Origin: Chloroflexota bacterium
GTDB taxonomy: Bacteria > Chloroflexota > Limnocylindria > QHBO01
DNA length: 5,606 bases
Assembly (NCBI GenBank): GCA_013694645.1
Contig: JACDBZ010000198.1
Coordinates: 1-5,606, forward strand
Direction of reading: 5' to 3'
Both the position numbers and the translations under genes were made by a program. The notes under the pieces were generated by a model. That model saw only the letters and a list, made by a program, of their open reading frames with translations. It did no database searches and was not told the DNA's origin. Below, piece after piece: positions 1-5,606 of this stretch (the stretch's first letter is position 1; each line of letters opens with the position of its first letter).

Positions 1-2
1 GG

Positions 3-233
3 GAGCGACCGGACGTCGTGCTGGTGGATCCGCGACTCCCGGACATCGACGCCGGCCTCGCGATGATCACCGGAATGGCTCGCGCCTGGCCATCCATGCG
101 CGTCGTCATGACGGGCTGGAACGACACAACCGGCCACGCGCAGGTGGGCGCCACGGAGACCGCGTATGTCAGCAAGAGCGCAGCGCCCGCGGAGTTCGCC
201 GCCGCCATCGTCAGCGCCTGTCGCTCCTGCTAG
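3..233 (+). CDS. Response-regulator receiver (REC) domain, C-terminal part; gene cut by left window edge
   Basis: The reading frame is open from base 3 to the TAG at 231-233. It begins with ERPDVVLVDPRLPD, the beta3 strand and following loop typical of two-component receiver domains. The phosphoacceptor Asp would be the GAT codon at 27-29. The conserved Thr/Ser after beta4 is in VVMTGWND (Thr at 111-113). The conserved Lys after beta5 is in AYVSKS (Lys at 174-176). All three switch residues downstream of the missing acidic pair are present, so the domain looks functional. The protein ends about 18 residues after the Lys, at the natural end of alpha5. It is therefore either a stand-alone receiver or a larger regulator or hybrid kinase with a C-terminal receiver; the missing N-terminus would decide. 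A GTG at 18 is inside beta3 and is not a credible start. The stop codon lies in the left arm of the inverted-repeat element at 230-339. Confidence 0.8.
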   Translation, partial: ERPDVVLVDPRLPDIDAGLAMITGMARAWPSMRVVMTGWNDTTGHAQVGATETAYVSKSAAPAEFAAAIVSACRSC

Positions 234-339
234 CGTCGCGCGCCGCAATTCCCATGTTGCTTCAATCGCGTTGGGCCACGGCGTGTATATGTATATACGC
301 GGTGGCCATGCGTCAGATGATTGCGAAGCGCGACGCTAG
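230..339. repeat. MITE-like nested inverted-repeat element, 110 bp
   Basis: The outer arms 230-249 and 320-339 are inverted copies matching at 18 of 20 positions: 12 bp perfect from CTAGCGTCGCGC, two mismatches, then CGCAAT. Both ends carry CTAG (230-233 and 336-339). This is what a TA-targeting element, such as an IS630/Tc1-type miniature element, would leave after insertion into a CTAG site with TA duplication. Inside the arms is a second near-palindrome (274-307). No coding sequence is visible inside. Alternatives are a large bidirectional terminator or a structured regulatory RNA between the convergent receiver and thrC genes. The symmetry is read directly from the sequence; the mobile-element origin is inference. 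Confidence 0.5.
274..307. repeat. 34-bp near-perfect palindrome with TA-rich core
   Basis: GGCCAC at 274-279 pairs with GTGGCC at 302-307. After one G/G mismatch (280/301), GCGT at 281-284 pairs with ACGC at 297-300. After one G-T pair (285/296), TATA at 286-289 pairs with TATA at 292-295, centred on 290/291. As RNA this is a long hairpin with an AU-rich tip and no U-tract. As DNA it is a dyad symmetric enough to be an operator of the TGTATA...TATACA type. It sits inside the larger inverted-repeat element. Confidence 0.6.
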
Positions 340-354
340 GACGGGTTTCACAGG

Positions 355-371
355 GTGGGCCGGTAGCCCAC
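355..371. terminator. Possible factor-independent terminator hairpin between convergent genes
   Basis: GTGGGC (355-360) and GCCCAC (366-371) form a perfect 6-bp stem with a 5-nt loop, extendable by one G-U pair. It lies 122 bp past the receiver-gene stop and 95 bp past the thrC stop on the opposite strand, so it could serve either direction. There is no T-run on either side, so it is not a classical intrinsic terminator. Hairpins without a U-tract are common in high-GC genomes, but their terminating activity cannot be read from sequence. Confidence 0.3.
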
Positions 372-465
372 TGGGCGCGTTGCACGCCAACCGATCTGCC
401 AAATTTCGGTGATTCCCGGCTTCAGACGCGGGTCATGCCGGTTCTGGCCGATACTTGGGCGAGAC

Positions 466-1545
466 TCATTCCCGGCGCACATAGAGTTGCATCGCGTCAC
501 GGATTGCGCCGAGATCGGGCGGGATCGGCGTCAGCGAGCCTTCTTCGGCCTGGACGGCGTCCGGATCCTTCAGGCCGTGGCCGGTGAGCACGCAGACGAC
601 CGTCTCTCCTGGGCCGATGCGCCGCTCCGCGGCGAGGCGCCGCACGCCGGCAACGCCTGCCGCCGAAGCAGGCTCACAGAAGACGCCCTCGAGTCGCACG
701 ATCAGGCGCTGTGCGTCGAGGATCTCCTCGTCGCTGACGGCCTCGATCAGGCCGCCTGACTGGTCGCGCGCCTCCACCGCCCATTGCCACGAGGCGGGAT
801 TCCCGATACGGATCGCGGTGGCCACGGTTTCGGGTGCCTCGATCGGCTCACCGCGCACGATCGGCGCGGCGCCCTCTGCCTGGAAGCCGAGCATCCGCGG
901 CAGCTTTCCGTCCGGGGTTCGGCCCGCGTCCGCATAGGCGCGGAAGCCACGCCAGTAGGCGGTGATGTTGCCCGCGTTGCCGACCGGGAGCGCAAGCGCA
1001 TCCGGAGCCGTGCCGAGCGCATCGACGATCTCGAAGGCGGCGGTCTGCTGGCCCGTGAGGCGATCCGGGTTGATCGAGTTGACCACCACGGCCAGCCCCT
1101 CTTCGCCGAGGCGACGCACCGCGGTCAGCGCCGCGTCGAAGTTGCCGTCGACCATGATCAGCCTCGCGCCGGCCGCGAGTGCCTGCGCGAGCTTGCCGCG
1201 CGCCACCTTGCCGGCCGGCAGGATGACGTGGCACGGTAAGCCGGCGGCCGCGGCGTAGGCGGCGGCCGATGCGCTCGTGTTGCCGGTCGATGCGCACACC
1301 ACCGCGAGGGCCCCTGCCCCCAGCGCTCGGTTCACCGCCAGGACCATGCCGCGATCCTTGAACGACCCGGTCGGATTGGCGCCCTCGAACTTGAGATACA
1401 GGTGCTCGATGCCGATCTCTCCGCCCAGCCGTCGTGCGCGGATGAGCGGCGTGCCGCCTTCGCCGAGCGAGATCGGGAACGATTCACCCTCGCCCGCGAT
1501 CAGGTCGCGGTAGCGCTCGAGCAGCGGCGGGGAGGCGGCGGTCAT
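466..1545 (-). CDS. thrC: Threonine synthase (PLP-dependent, fold type II)
   Basis: This 359-residue enzyme converts O-phospho-L-homoserine to L-threonine plus phosphate, the last step of threonine synthesis, in the cytoplasm. The length matches the short bacterial ThrC class of about 350-360 residues. The substrate/PLP region starts with GEGGTPL (28-34). The PLP Schiff-base lysine is Lys63 in NPTGSFKDRG. The cofactor-contacting loop is CASTGNTSAS (84-93). PVGNAGN (187-193) is the glycine-rich PLP-phosphate loop. The C-terminal LTGHGLKDPD (320-329) is a threonine-synthase signature that argues against threonine dehydratase or cysteine synthase. The ATG at 1545 gives the complete N-terminus. 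No Shine-Dalgarno sequence precedes it, but TATACT ends 7 nt upstream, suggesting a leaderless transcript. All recognisable catalytic elements are intact. It is convergent with the receiver gene, and its own promoter makes co-transcription with kgd unnecessary. Confidence 0.95.
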   Translation of the reverse strand: MTAASPPLLERYRDLIAGEGESFPISLGEGGTPLIRARRLGGEIGIEHLYLKFEGANPTGSFKDRGMVLAVNRALGAGALAVVCASTGNTSASAAAYAAAAGLPCHVILPAGKVARGKLAQALAAGARLIMVDGNFDAALTAVRRLGEEGLAVVVNSINPDRLTGQQTAAFEIVDALGTAPDALALPVGNAGNITAYWRGFRAYADAGRTPDGKLPRMLGFQAEGAAPIVRGEPIEAPETVATAIRIGNPASWQWAVEARDQSGGLIEAVSDEEILDAQRLIVRLEGVFCEPASAAGVAGVRRLAAERRIGPGETVVCVLTGHGLKDPDAVQAEEGSLTPIPPDLGAIRDAMQLYVRRE

Positions 1546-1552
1546 GCGGCTG

Positions 1553-1558
1553 AGTATA
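1553..1558 (-). promoter_or_regulatory. -10 box of thrC, leaderless-type promoter
   Basis: Read on the minus strand this is TATACT, a five-of-six match to TATAAT, followed by exactly 7 nt and then the thrC ATG. Transcription would begin at or next to the A of the start codon. No Shine-Dalgarno sequence lies between the hexamer and the ATG, which fits. The hexamer 17 bp upstream (GCGGAT) is a poor -35, which is usual for such promoters in high-GC bacteria. Confidence 0.5.
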
Positions 1559-1571
1559 GGAAGCAGCCGGG

Positions 1572-1577
1572 TATCAT
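1572..1577 (+). promoter_or_regulatory. -10 box of the DUF6498-like gene, leaderless-type promoter
   Basis: TATCAT is followed by 7 nt and then the GTG at 1585, the same geometry as the thrC promoter on the other strand. No convincing -35 hexamer lies 16-18 bp upstream. The two -10 boxes point away from each other with 13 bp between them, so each promoter's upstream region overlaps the other's -10. Confidence 0.4.
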
Positions 1578-1584
1578 CCGCGCA

Positions 1585-1824
1585 GTGCGCTGGTTGTCGG
1601 CCGCCGTGCTCGTTGCGGTCAACCTGATTCCGCTCATCGGCGTCGCCTTCTGGGGATGGTCGCTGATGATGATCCTGGTCCTGTACTGGATCGAGTCAGG
1701 GATCGTCGGCACCCTCAACATTTGCAAGATCGCGCGGGCTGAAGGTCCGATGACAGCCGATCAATGCTCGGTGAGCGCCTCGCGCACGATCCGCTCCTGC
1801 TCGACGTGGTGCGCTGCCGGGTAG
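1585..1824 (+). CDS. Small membrane protein resembling DUF6498 N-terminus, probably truncated
   Basis: From the GTG at 1585 the frame encodes 79 residues. The first 50 or so look like a genuine membrane protein. There are two hydrophobic segments (residues about 5-24 and 27-47) and an ILVLYWIESGIVGTLNI stretch that resembles the LVLYWxENxxxGxxN motif of DUF6498 proteins, as I recall that family. Third codon positions are strongly G/C up to about 1740. They then become mixed, and the last 21 codons are antisense to the 3' end of kgd, ending at TAG 1822-1824. DUF6498 proteins are usually much longer, so this is probably a 5' remnant fused by chance to antisense sequence. A real short protein overlapping kgd tail to tail remains possible. 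The start is supported by position relative to TATCAT, not by a ribosome binding site. The function of the family is unknown. Confidence 0.5.
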   Translation: MRWLSAAVLVAVNLIPLIGVAFWGWSLMMILVLYWIESGIVGTLNICKIARAEGPMTADQCSVSASRTIRSCSTWCAAG

Positions 1825-4800
1825 CCCTCCGCGGGGCGTGAGCGCTCGGGGCGCGAGATGTCCGCGAGCGGGATCTGGTACGGCACCAGGTGGCGAATCC
1901 TGGGCAGCACGAACTTGCGCGCGCCCATGTTGCGCGGCTCTTCCTGGACCCAGGCGAAGGACTCGATCTTCGGATACCGATCGAGGACGGCCTGGAGCTC
2001 CTCGTCCGGGAACGGGTAGAGGCGCTCCACCCGGATGACGGCGATGTCGGTTGCATCGTTGAGATGGTCCGATCCGACGAGGTCGAAATAGATCTTGCCG
2101 CTGCACAGGAGGATGCGGCGGACCTTCGCGGCCGCCTTCGCATCGGCGGCGTGACGTGGGTCATCGAGAACGCTGCGGAACGAGCCCTGGGCAAGCTCGG
2201 AGGCGCGCGACGCTGCCTGCGGCAGGCGCAGGAGTGACTTCGGCGTCATCACCACCAGCGGCCGAGCATCCGGGTGGCGCGCCTGTCTGCGCAGGAGGTG
2301 GAAATATTGCGCCGGGGTGGTCGGGTAGACGACGCGGATGTTGCCCTCGGCGCCGAGCGCCAGGAAGCGCTCCAGGCGCGCCGACGAATGTTCGGGTCCG
2401 GAGCCCTCGTAGCCGTGCGGCAGGAGCAGCGTCAGGCGGGAGGTGAGGCGCCACTTCGCCAGGCCCGAGACCAGGAACTGGTCCAGGATGATCTCCGCCC
2501 CGTTCACGAAGTCGCCGTACTGCGCCTCCCACAGCACCAGCGCATCGGGAGCGGTGACCGCGTAGCCGTACTCGAATCCGAGCGCCGCGTATTCGCTCAA
2601 CGGGGAGTTGTGAAGCTCGAACGACGCCCGCGAGCGGGGCAGGTGCTGGAGCGGCACATGGCGCTCGCCGGTCTGCGCATCCCAGAGTCCGGCATGACGC
2701 TGGCTGAAGGTGCCGCGCACGGTGTCCTGGCCGGTCAACCGGATCGGCGTCCCTTCACGGAGCAACGTGGCGAAGGCGAGCAGCTCTGCGTGGCCCCAAT
2801 CGATCCGCGGCTCGTCGTCGTCGAGGGCCACCGTGCGCCGATCCAGCTGCTTGCCCAGCTTCGGGTGGATGGCGAAGCCGTCGGGGACCGCGGCGAGCGC
2901 CGCGTTCATCTCGCGCAGGAGCGCCACCGGGACCGAGGTCTCGGGCTCGGCCACCTTCTGCTGCGGGATCGCCTCGGAACCGCGGTCGAGCTCGCCATCG
3001 CTCTCGTCGACGCCCTTGCGCAGCGAAGCCTGGCGCGAGGCGAGATCGCGTTGCGCTGCCTTGACCTTCGTCTCCGCATCCGCCGCCGTGATGGCTCCGG
3101 CCTCCACCAGCTGGGCCTGGTACCGCTCCCGAACGCTCGGGTGCTTGGCGATCCGGGCGTACATTGCCGGTTGCGAGTATCCCGGCTCGTCGCCCTCGTT
3201 GTGGCCGTAGCGGCGATATCCGACCAGATCGATCACGACATCGTGTCCGAACGCCTCCCGGTACATCATCGCCAGGCGAGCGGCGGCAAGGCATGCCTCG
3301 GGGTCATCGGCGTTGACATGGAAGATCGGCGCATCGAAGCCCTTTGCCAGGTCCGATGAATAGTCCGTCGAGCGGCCCTCTCGCGGCCCGGTCGTGAAGC
3401 CGACCTGGTTGTTTGCGATCAGGTGGACGGTGCCGCCGGTCGAATAGCCGTCGAGCCGCGCCATGTTGAACGTCTCGGCCACCACGCCCTGTGCCGCGAA
3501 AGCGGCATCGCCGTGGATCAGAAGCGGCAGCGTCGAGGCCGCGTTGGTGGTCGCAATCGGCGCCGATCGGTCGGTCTGCTCTGCCCGCGTGCGCCCGGTG
3601 ATGACGGGGTCGACCGCCTCGAGATGGCTCGGGTTCGGCGAGAGCACGACGCGAACCTCCTCGTCGTCGGCGGTCAGGTAGCCGCCCTCGGCGCCCAGGT
3701 GGTATTTCACGTCGTCCAGGCCGCCTTTCGGCGCTGTGCTGGCGTCGCCTCCGGCGCGTCCGGCCTCGAACTCGGCGAGGATCCCTTCGTAGCTGACGCC
3801 CACGACGTGGGCAAGCACGTTCAGCCGGCCGCGGTGCGCCATGCCGATCATGACCTTGCGGGCGCCCTGATCGGCCGCGTCGCCGATGATCACGTCGAGC
3901 ATGGGCACCATGACATCCAGGCCTTCGATGCTGAATCGCTTCTGACCGAGATAGGCCTTGTGGAGGAAGCGCTCGAGCGTTTCGACACTGATGAGCCGCT
4001 CCAGCAGCGCAACCTGGTCCTCGGGCTCCATCGGCAGCCGGTGGTCGCCCGACTCGATGACCCGGCGCAGCCAGACCCGCTCCTCGTGGGAGCCGAGGTG
4101 CTCGACCTCGTAGGCGATCGTGCCGGAGTATGTCTCCTGGAGATGGGGGAGCGCCTCGGCCAGGGTCTCGCCGGCGACGTAGATGCGCAGCAGGTCGGCC
4201 GGCACGGCAGCCATGCTTGCGTCCGTCAGGCCGAGGGGCGTCGGATCGAGCGCGGGATCACCGGTCGGCTCCGCGCCGAGCGGATCGAGCCGTGCTGCCA
4301 TGTGGCCGAAATGGCGGTATGCCTTGACCAGCGCCACACCGGCGGCCACCGCCTTGAGCAGGTCATGCTGCTCGCCAGCGGAGGATGCGACCGGCGCCCC
4401 GGCAGACTCCGCCGGAGACGGCATCGGCTCATCAGTCGTCACGTCGGCTGCGCGGGCGCCGAGCGCAGCGAAGGCATCGGCGAAAAAGGCATCCTCGCCG
4501 GACAGCAGTCCGTCCAGGCGACGCAGGAAGATGCCGGATTCGGCACCCTGAATGATCCGATGGTCGTAGGTCGAGGTGATCGTCATGCGCCGATCGCCGC
4601 CGACGTCGCGAATCGTGCCTGTGGCGATGATGCTGCCCTGGTTCGGCATGAGACGCGGCACGCTGGCGGTCGTCCCCAGCGTCCCGGGGTTGGTCAGCGT
4701 GATGGTGGCGCCGGCGAAATCGTCGGGCGACAGCTTGTTCGTGCGCGCCTTCTCGACCAGCTCCTCGTAGCGGGCGTGAAAGGCGGAGAAGTCCATGTCC

Positions 4801-5396
4801 GCGGCGCCCTTGATGACGGGGACCACCAGAAAGCGACCGCCATCCTTGCGCTCCACGTCGACCGCCAGGCCGAGATTGATGGACCCCGGGTCCACGCGGT
4901 GCGCCCTGCCGTCCAGCTCCGTGTAGTAATGGGTCATCGAGCCCTGCTCGATTGCCGCCTGCACGATCGCCCAGCCGATGAGGTGCGTGAAGCTCACCTT
5001 GCGCGGGGTGATCTGCTGGTTCAGCTCCCTGCGCCGTGCTTCGAGTGTCGCGACGTCGATCTCGCGGAAGCTCGTGGCGGTCGGCACGCCGAGGCTGGCC
5101 GTCATGTTTCGCGCCAGGCTGGCCGCCGGACCCGTGATGGGAGTGACTCCACCCGCGGCCGACGGTCCCGCCGAACCCGTCCTGGTGTCCGCCAGGCGGT
5201 TCCCGTTGGTCGCCCGCGTCGGGGCCTCCACCGGCTCGAAGCCGCCCGCGCCGGAGTCGAACAGGCTGCGCCACTCTGGCTCGACGCTGTCGGGGTCGCT
5301 CCGGTACTTCTCGTACAGGCCGGCGACGTAGCCGGCATTGACGAGATTGAGCTCGTCGATCGTCTCGGTCGGCTGGTCGGGATCAGTGGAGGGCAT
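1761..5396 (-). CDS. kgd: Multifunctional 2-oxoglutarate decarboxylase/dehydrogenase, fused E2-E1 (Kgd/OdhA type)
   Basis: This is a 1211-residue thiamine-diphosphate enzyme of the TCA cycle. It decarboxylates 2-oxoglutarate and, with partner lipoyl and E3 proteins encoded elsewhere, makes succinyl-CoA. Domains in order: an N-terminal helical E1 segment (about 14-48, NAGYVAGLYEKYRSD); a flexible Ala/Gly/Pro-rich linker (50-95); a 2-oxoacid dehydrogenase acyltransferase (E2) catalytic domain (about 95-305); a second low-complexity linker (306-345); then full E1 (345-1211). There is no lipoyl domain. In E2, TLTNPGTLGT (233-242) and RLMPNQG (248-254) are clear, and the HxxxDG active-site motif reads HRIIQG (279-284), the variant I recall for Actinobacteria. 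In E1, GMAHRGRLNVL (518-528) is a substrate/cofactor histidine region. GD at 629-630 with NN at 662-663 forms the TPP-Mg motif. Glu957 in LWEAQYGDF is the probable cofactor-activating glutamate, and HGYEGSGPEHSS (994-1005) is the family signature. Lengths and motifs match mycobacterial Kgd and corynebacterial OdhA (about 1220-1250 residues). No frameshift or lost motif is visible. Confidence 0.96.
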   Translation of the reverse strand: MPSTDPDQPTETIDELNLVNAGYVAGLYEKYRSDPDSVEPEWRSLFDSGAGGFEPVEAPTRATNGNRLADTRTGSAGPSAAGGVTPITGPAASLARNMTASLGVPTATSFREIDVATLEARRRELNQQITPRKVSFTHLIGWAIVQAAIEQGSMTHYYTELDGRAHRVDPGSINLGLAVDVERKDGGRFLVVPVIKGAADMDFSAFHARYEELVEKARTNKLSPDDFAGATITLTNPGTLGTTASVPRLMPNQGSIIATGTIRDVGGDRRMTITSTYDHRIIQGAESGIFLRRLDGLLSGEDAFFADAFAALGARAADVTTDEPMPSPAESAGAPVASSAGEQHDLLKAVAAGVALVKAYRHFGHMAARLDPLGAEPTGDPALDPTPLGLTDASMAAVPADLLRIYVAGETLAEALPHLQETYSGTIAYEVEHLGSHEERVWLRRVIESGDHRLPMEPEDQVALLERLISVETLERFLHKAYLGQKRFSIEGLDVMVPMLDVIIGDAADQGARKVMIGMAHRGRLNVLAHVVGVSYEGILAEFEAGRAGGDASTAPKGGLDDVKYHLGAEGGYLTADDEEVRVVLSPNPSHLEAVDPVITGRTRAEQTDRSAPIATTNAASTLPLLIHGDAAFAAQGVVAETFNMARLDGYSTGGTVHLIANNQVGFTTGPREGRSTDYSSDLAKGFDAPIFHVNADDPEACLAAARLAMMYREAFGHDVVIDLVGYRRYGHNEGDEPGYSQPAMYARIAKHPSVRERYQAQLVEAGAITAADAETKVKAAQRDLASRQASLRKGVDESDGELDRGSEAIPQQKVAEPETSVPVALLREMNAALAAVPDGFAIHPKLGKQLDRRTVALDDDEPRIDWGHAELLAFATLLREGTPIRLTGQDTVRGTFSQRHAGLWDAQTGERHVPLQHLPRSRASFELHNSPLSEYAALGFEYGYAVTAPDALVLWEAQYGDFVNGAEIILDQFLVSGLAKWRLTSRLTLLLPHGYEGSGPEHSSARLERFLALGAEGNIRVVYPTTPAQYFHLLRRQARHPDARPLVVMTPKSLLRLPQAASRASELAQGSFRSVLDDPRHAADAKAAAKVRRILLCSGKIYFDLVGSDHLNDATDIAVIRVERLYPFPDEELQAVLDRYPKIESFAWVQEEPRNMGARKFVLPRIRHLVPYQIPLADISRPERSRPAEGYPAAHHVEQERIVREALTEH

Positions 5397-5406
5397 GTCG
5401 CCCTCA
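5397..5406 (-). promoter_or_regulatory. Ribosome binding site of kgd
   Basis: The minus strand reads TGAGGGCGAC directly before the ATG. AGGG is a partial Shine-Dalgarno core with a short 4-nt spacer. It supports the ATG at 5396 as the start, as does the typical Kgd N-terminal helix that follows. Just upstream, TATCCT (minus strand, 5412-5407) could also be read as a -10 box, in which case the leader would be only a few bases long and would lose this site. The sequence does not decide between the two. Confidence 0.45.
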
Positions 5407-5407
5407 A

Positions 5408-5494
5408 GGATACGGTGCCGCGTGCGTCGGTGCCTTTCGTCGTTGGCCGTGGCCTGGGACGTCCTTGACGGGTTGTGTCGAACTTTCCGTATCC
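5408..5494 (-). repeat. 8-bp inverted repeat in the kgd leader, one arm adjoining the ribosome binding site
   Basis: GGATACGG at 5408-5415 and CCGTATCC at 5487-5494 are perfect inverted copies separated by 71 bp. In a kgd mRNA starting upstream of 5494 the arms could pair and place a helix immediately next to the Shine-Dalgarno sequence. Eight base pairs over this distance can arise by chance, so the assignment is weak. Confidence 0.25.
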
Positions 5495-5515
5495 ATCCGT
5501 CGCGAACAGAGCACC

Positions 5516-5534
5516 CACGCGCTCCCCGCGCGTG
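5516..5534. repeat. Perfect 7-bp GC-rich hairpin/dyad upstream of kgd
   Basis: CACGCGC (5516-5522) and GCGCGTG (5528-5534) form a perfect stem around a 5-nt loop (TCCCC). No T-run follows on either strand. It could be a terminator for a minus-strand gene lying beyond the right edge, an operator dyad, or a leader hairpin. It is about 120 bp upstream of the kgd start codon. Confidence 0.4.
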
Positions 5535-5541
5535 CCAGGCG

Positions 5542-5602
5542 CCGAAATATCGGTTGTTTCCGGCGCGAGACGGACCCGATGCGGGATTCGACCGAAATAT
5601 CG
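5542..5602. promoter_or_regulatory. Two direct copies of CCGAAATATCG, probable regulator binding sites
   Basis: The 11-mer occurs at 5542-5552 and again at 5592-5602, in the same orientation and 50 bp apart. The first copy extends to CCGAAATATCGG, a 12-bp dyad with one mismatched pair (CCGA/TCGG arms). The AT-rich core stands out in otherwise GC-rich sequence. The spacing is close to five helical turns, which would place two bound proteins on nearly the same face. The copies sit about 150-205 bp upstream of the kgd start, so they could control kgd or a gene beyond the right edge. The regulator is not identifiable from this window. Confidence 0.4.
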
Positions 5603-5606
5603 ACCG

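Noticed and set aside
466..1545. Alternative reading of the PLP enzyme as threonine dehydratase or cysteine synthase
   Set aside because: The TGSFKDRG lysine motif and the C-terminal LTGHGLKDPD signature are those of threonine synthase, and there is no ACT regulatory domain.
1542..1727. 61-codon minus-strand frame whose TGA overlaps the thrC ATG (ATGA), suggesting translational coupling
   Set aside because: Its protein has no membrane or domain character, its start has no promoter or binding site, and the plus strand of the same stretch encodes a plausible membrane protein with strong GC3. The -10 box for thrC also lies inside it.
1725..1760. Short GGCTG/CAGCC pairing after the kgd stop as a terminator
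   Set aside because: Only 5 bp with a 13-nt loop and no T-run; too weak to annotate.
2274..3359. 361-codon plus-strand open frame opposite kgd
   Set aside because: Another GC-driven shadow of kgd with no domain signature and no initiation signal.
3423..5468. 681-codon open frame on the plus strand opposite kgd
   Set aside because: It is exactly antisense to strong Kgd domains, has no recognisable family, and is rich in Arg/Gly/His/Val/Ala as expected for the complement of a high-GC3 gene.
5579..5602. Possible tRNA T-arm (GGTCGAATCCC on the minus strand)
   Set aside because: The T-loop lacks the second T of TTCGAAT, and no acceptor, anticodon or D arm can be assembled around it within the window.

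Overview
This is a high-GC bacterial window dominated by two complete metabolic genes on the minus strand. One is a 1211-residue 2-oxoglutarate decarboxylase/dehydrogenase of the fused E2-E1 type (Kgd/OdhA/SucA), the other a PLP-dependent threonine synthase (thrC). The fused enzyme, the strong GC bias at third codon positions and apparently leaderless start sites suggest an Actinomycetota-like genome. A high-GC Chloroflexota-type genome is also possible, and the window alone does not settle the phylum.

Layout from left to right: (i) 3-233 (+) is the C-terminal part of a response-regulator receiver domain, cut by the window edge. (ii) 234-465 is a convergent intergenic region. It holds a 110-bp nested inverted-repeat element (230-339) whose left end lies in the receiver gene's stop codon, and a separate 6-bp hairpin (355-371). 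(iii) 466-1545 (-) is thrC. (iv) 1546-1584 is a 39-bp divergent promoter region in which both flanking genes have a -10-like hexamer exactly 7 nt before the start codon, so both look leaderless. (v) 1585-1824 (+) begins as a small two-helix membrane protein resembling the N-terminus of DUF6498 proteins. Its codon character degrades near 1740 and it runs antisense into the 3' end of kgd, so it is probably a truncated gene at a rearrangement junction. (vi) 1761-5396 (-) is kgd. (vii) 5397-5606 is the kgd upstream region, with a Shine-Dalgarno-like sequence, a strong 7-bp hairpin, and two copies of a near-palindromic 11-mer 50 bp apart that look like regulator sites.

Functionally, Kgd is the 2-oxoglutarate node of the TCA cycle and ThrC is the last step of threonine synthesis from aspartate. 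They are on the same strand but separated by 215 bp, and thrC has its own promoter-like sequence, so they need not be one operon. I see no defence system, CRISPR array, tRNA, rRNA or transposase gene. The most unusual structure is the MITE-like inverted-repeat element that would have inserted into, and regenerated, a TAG stop codon.
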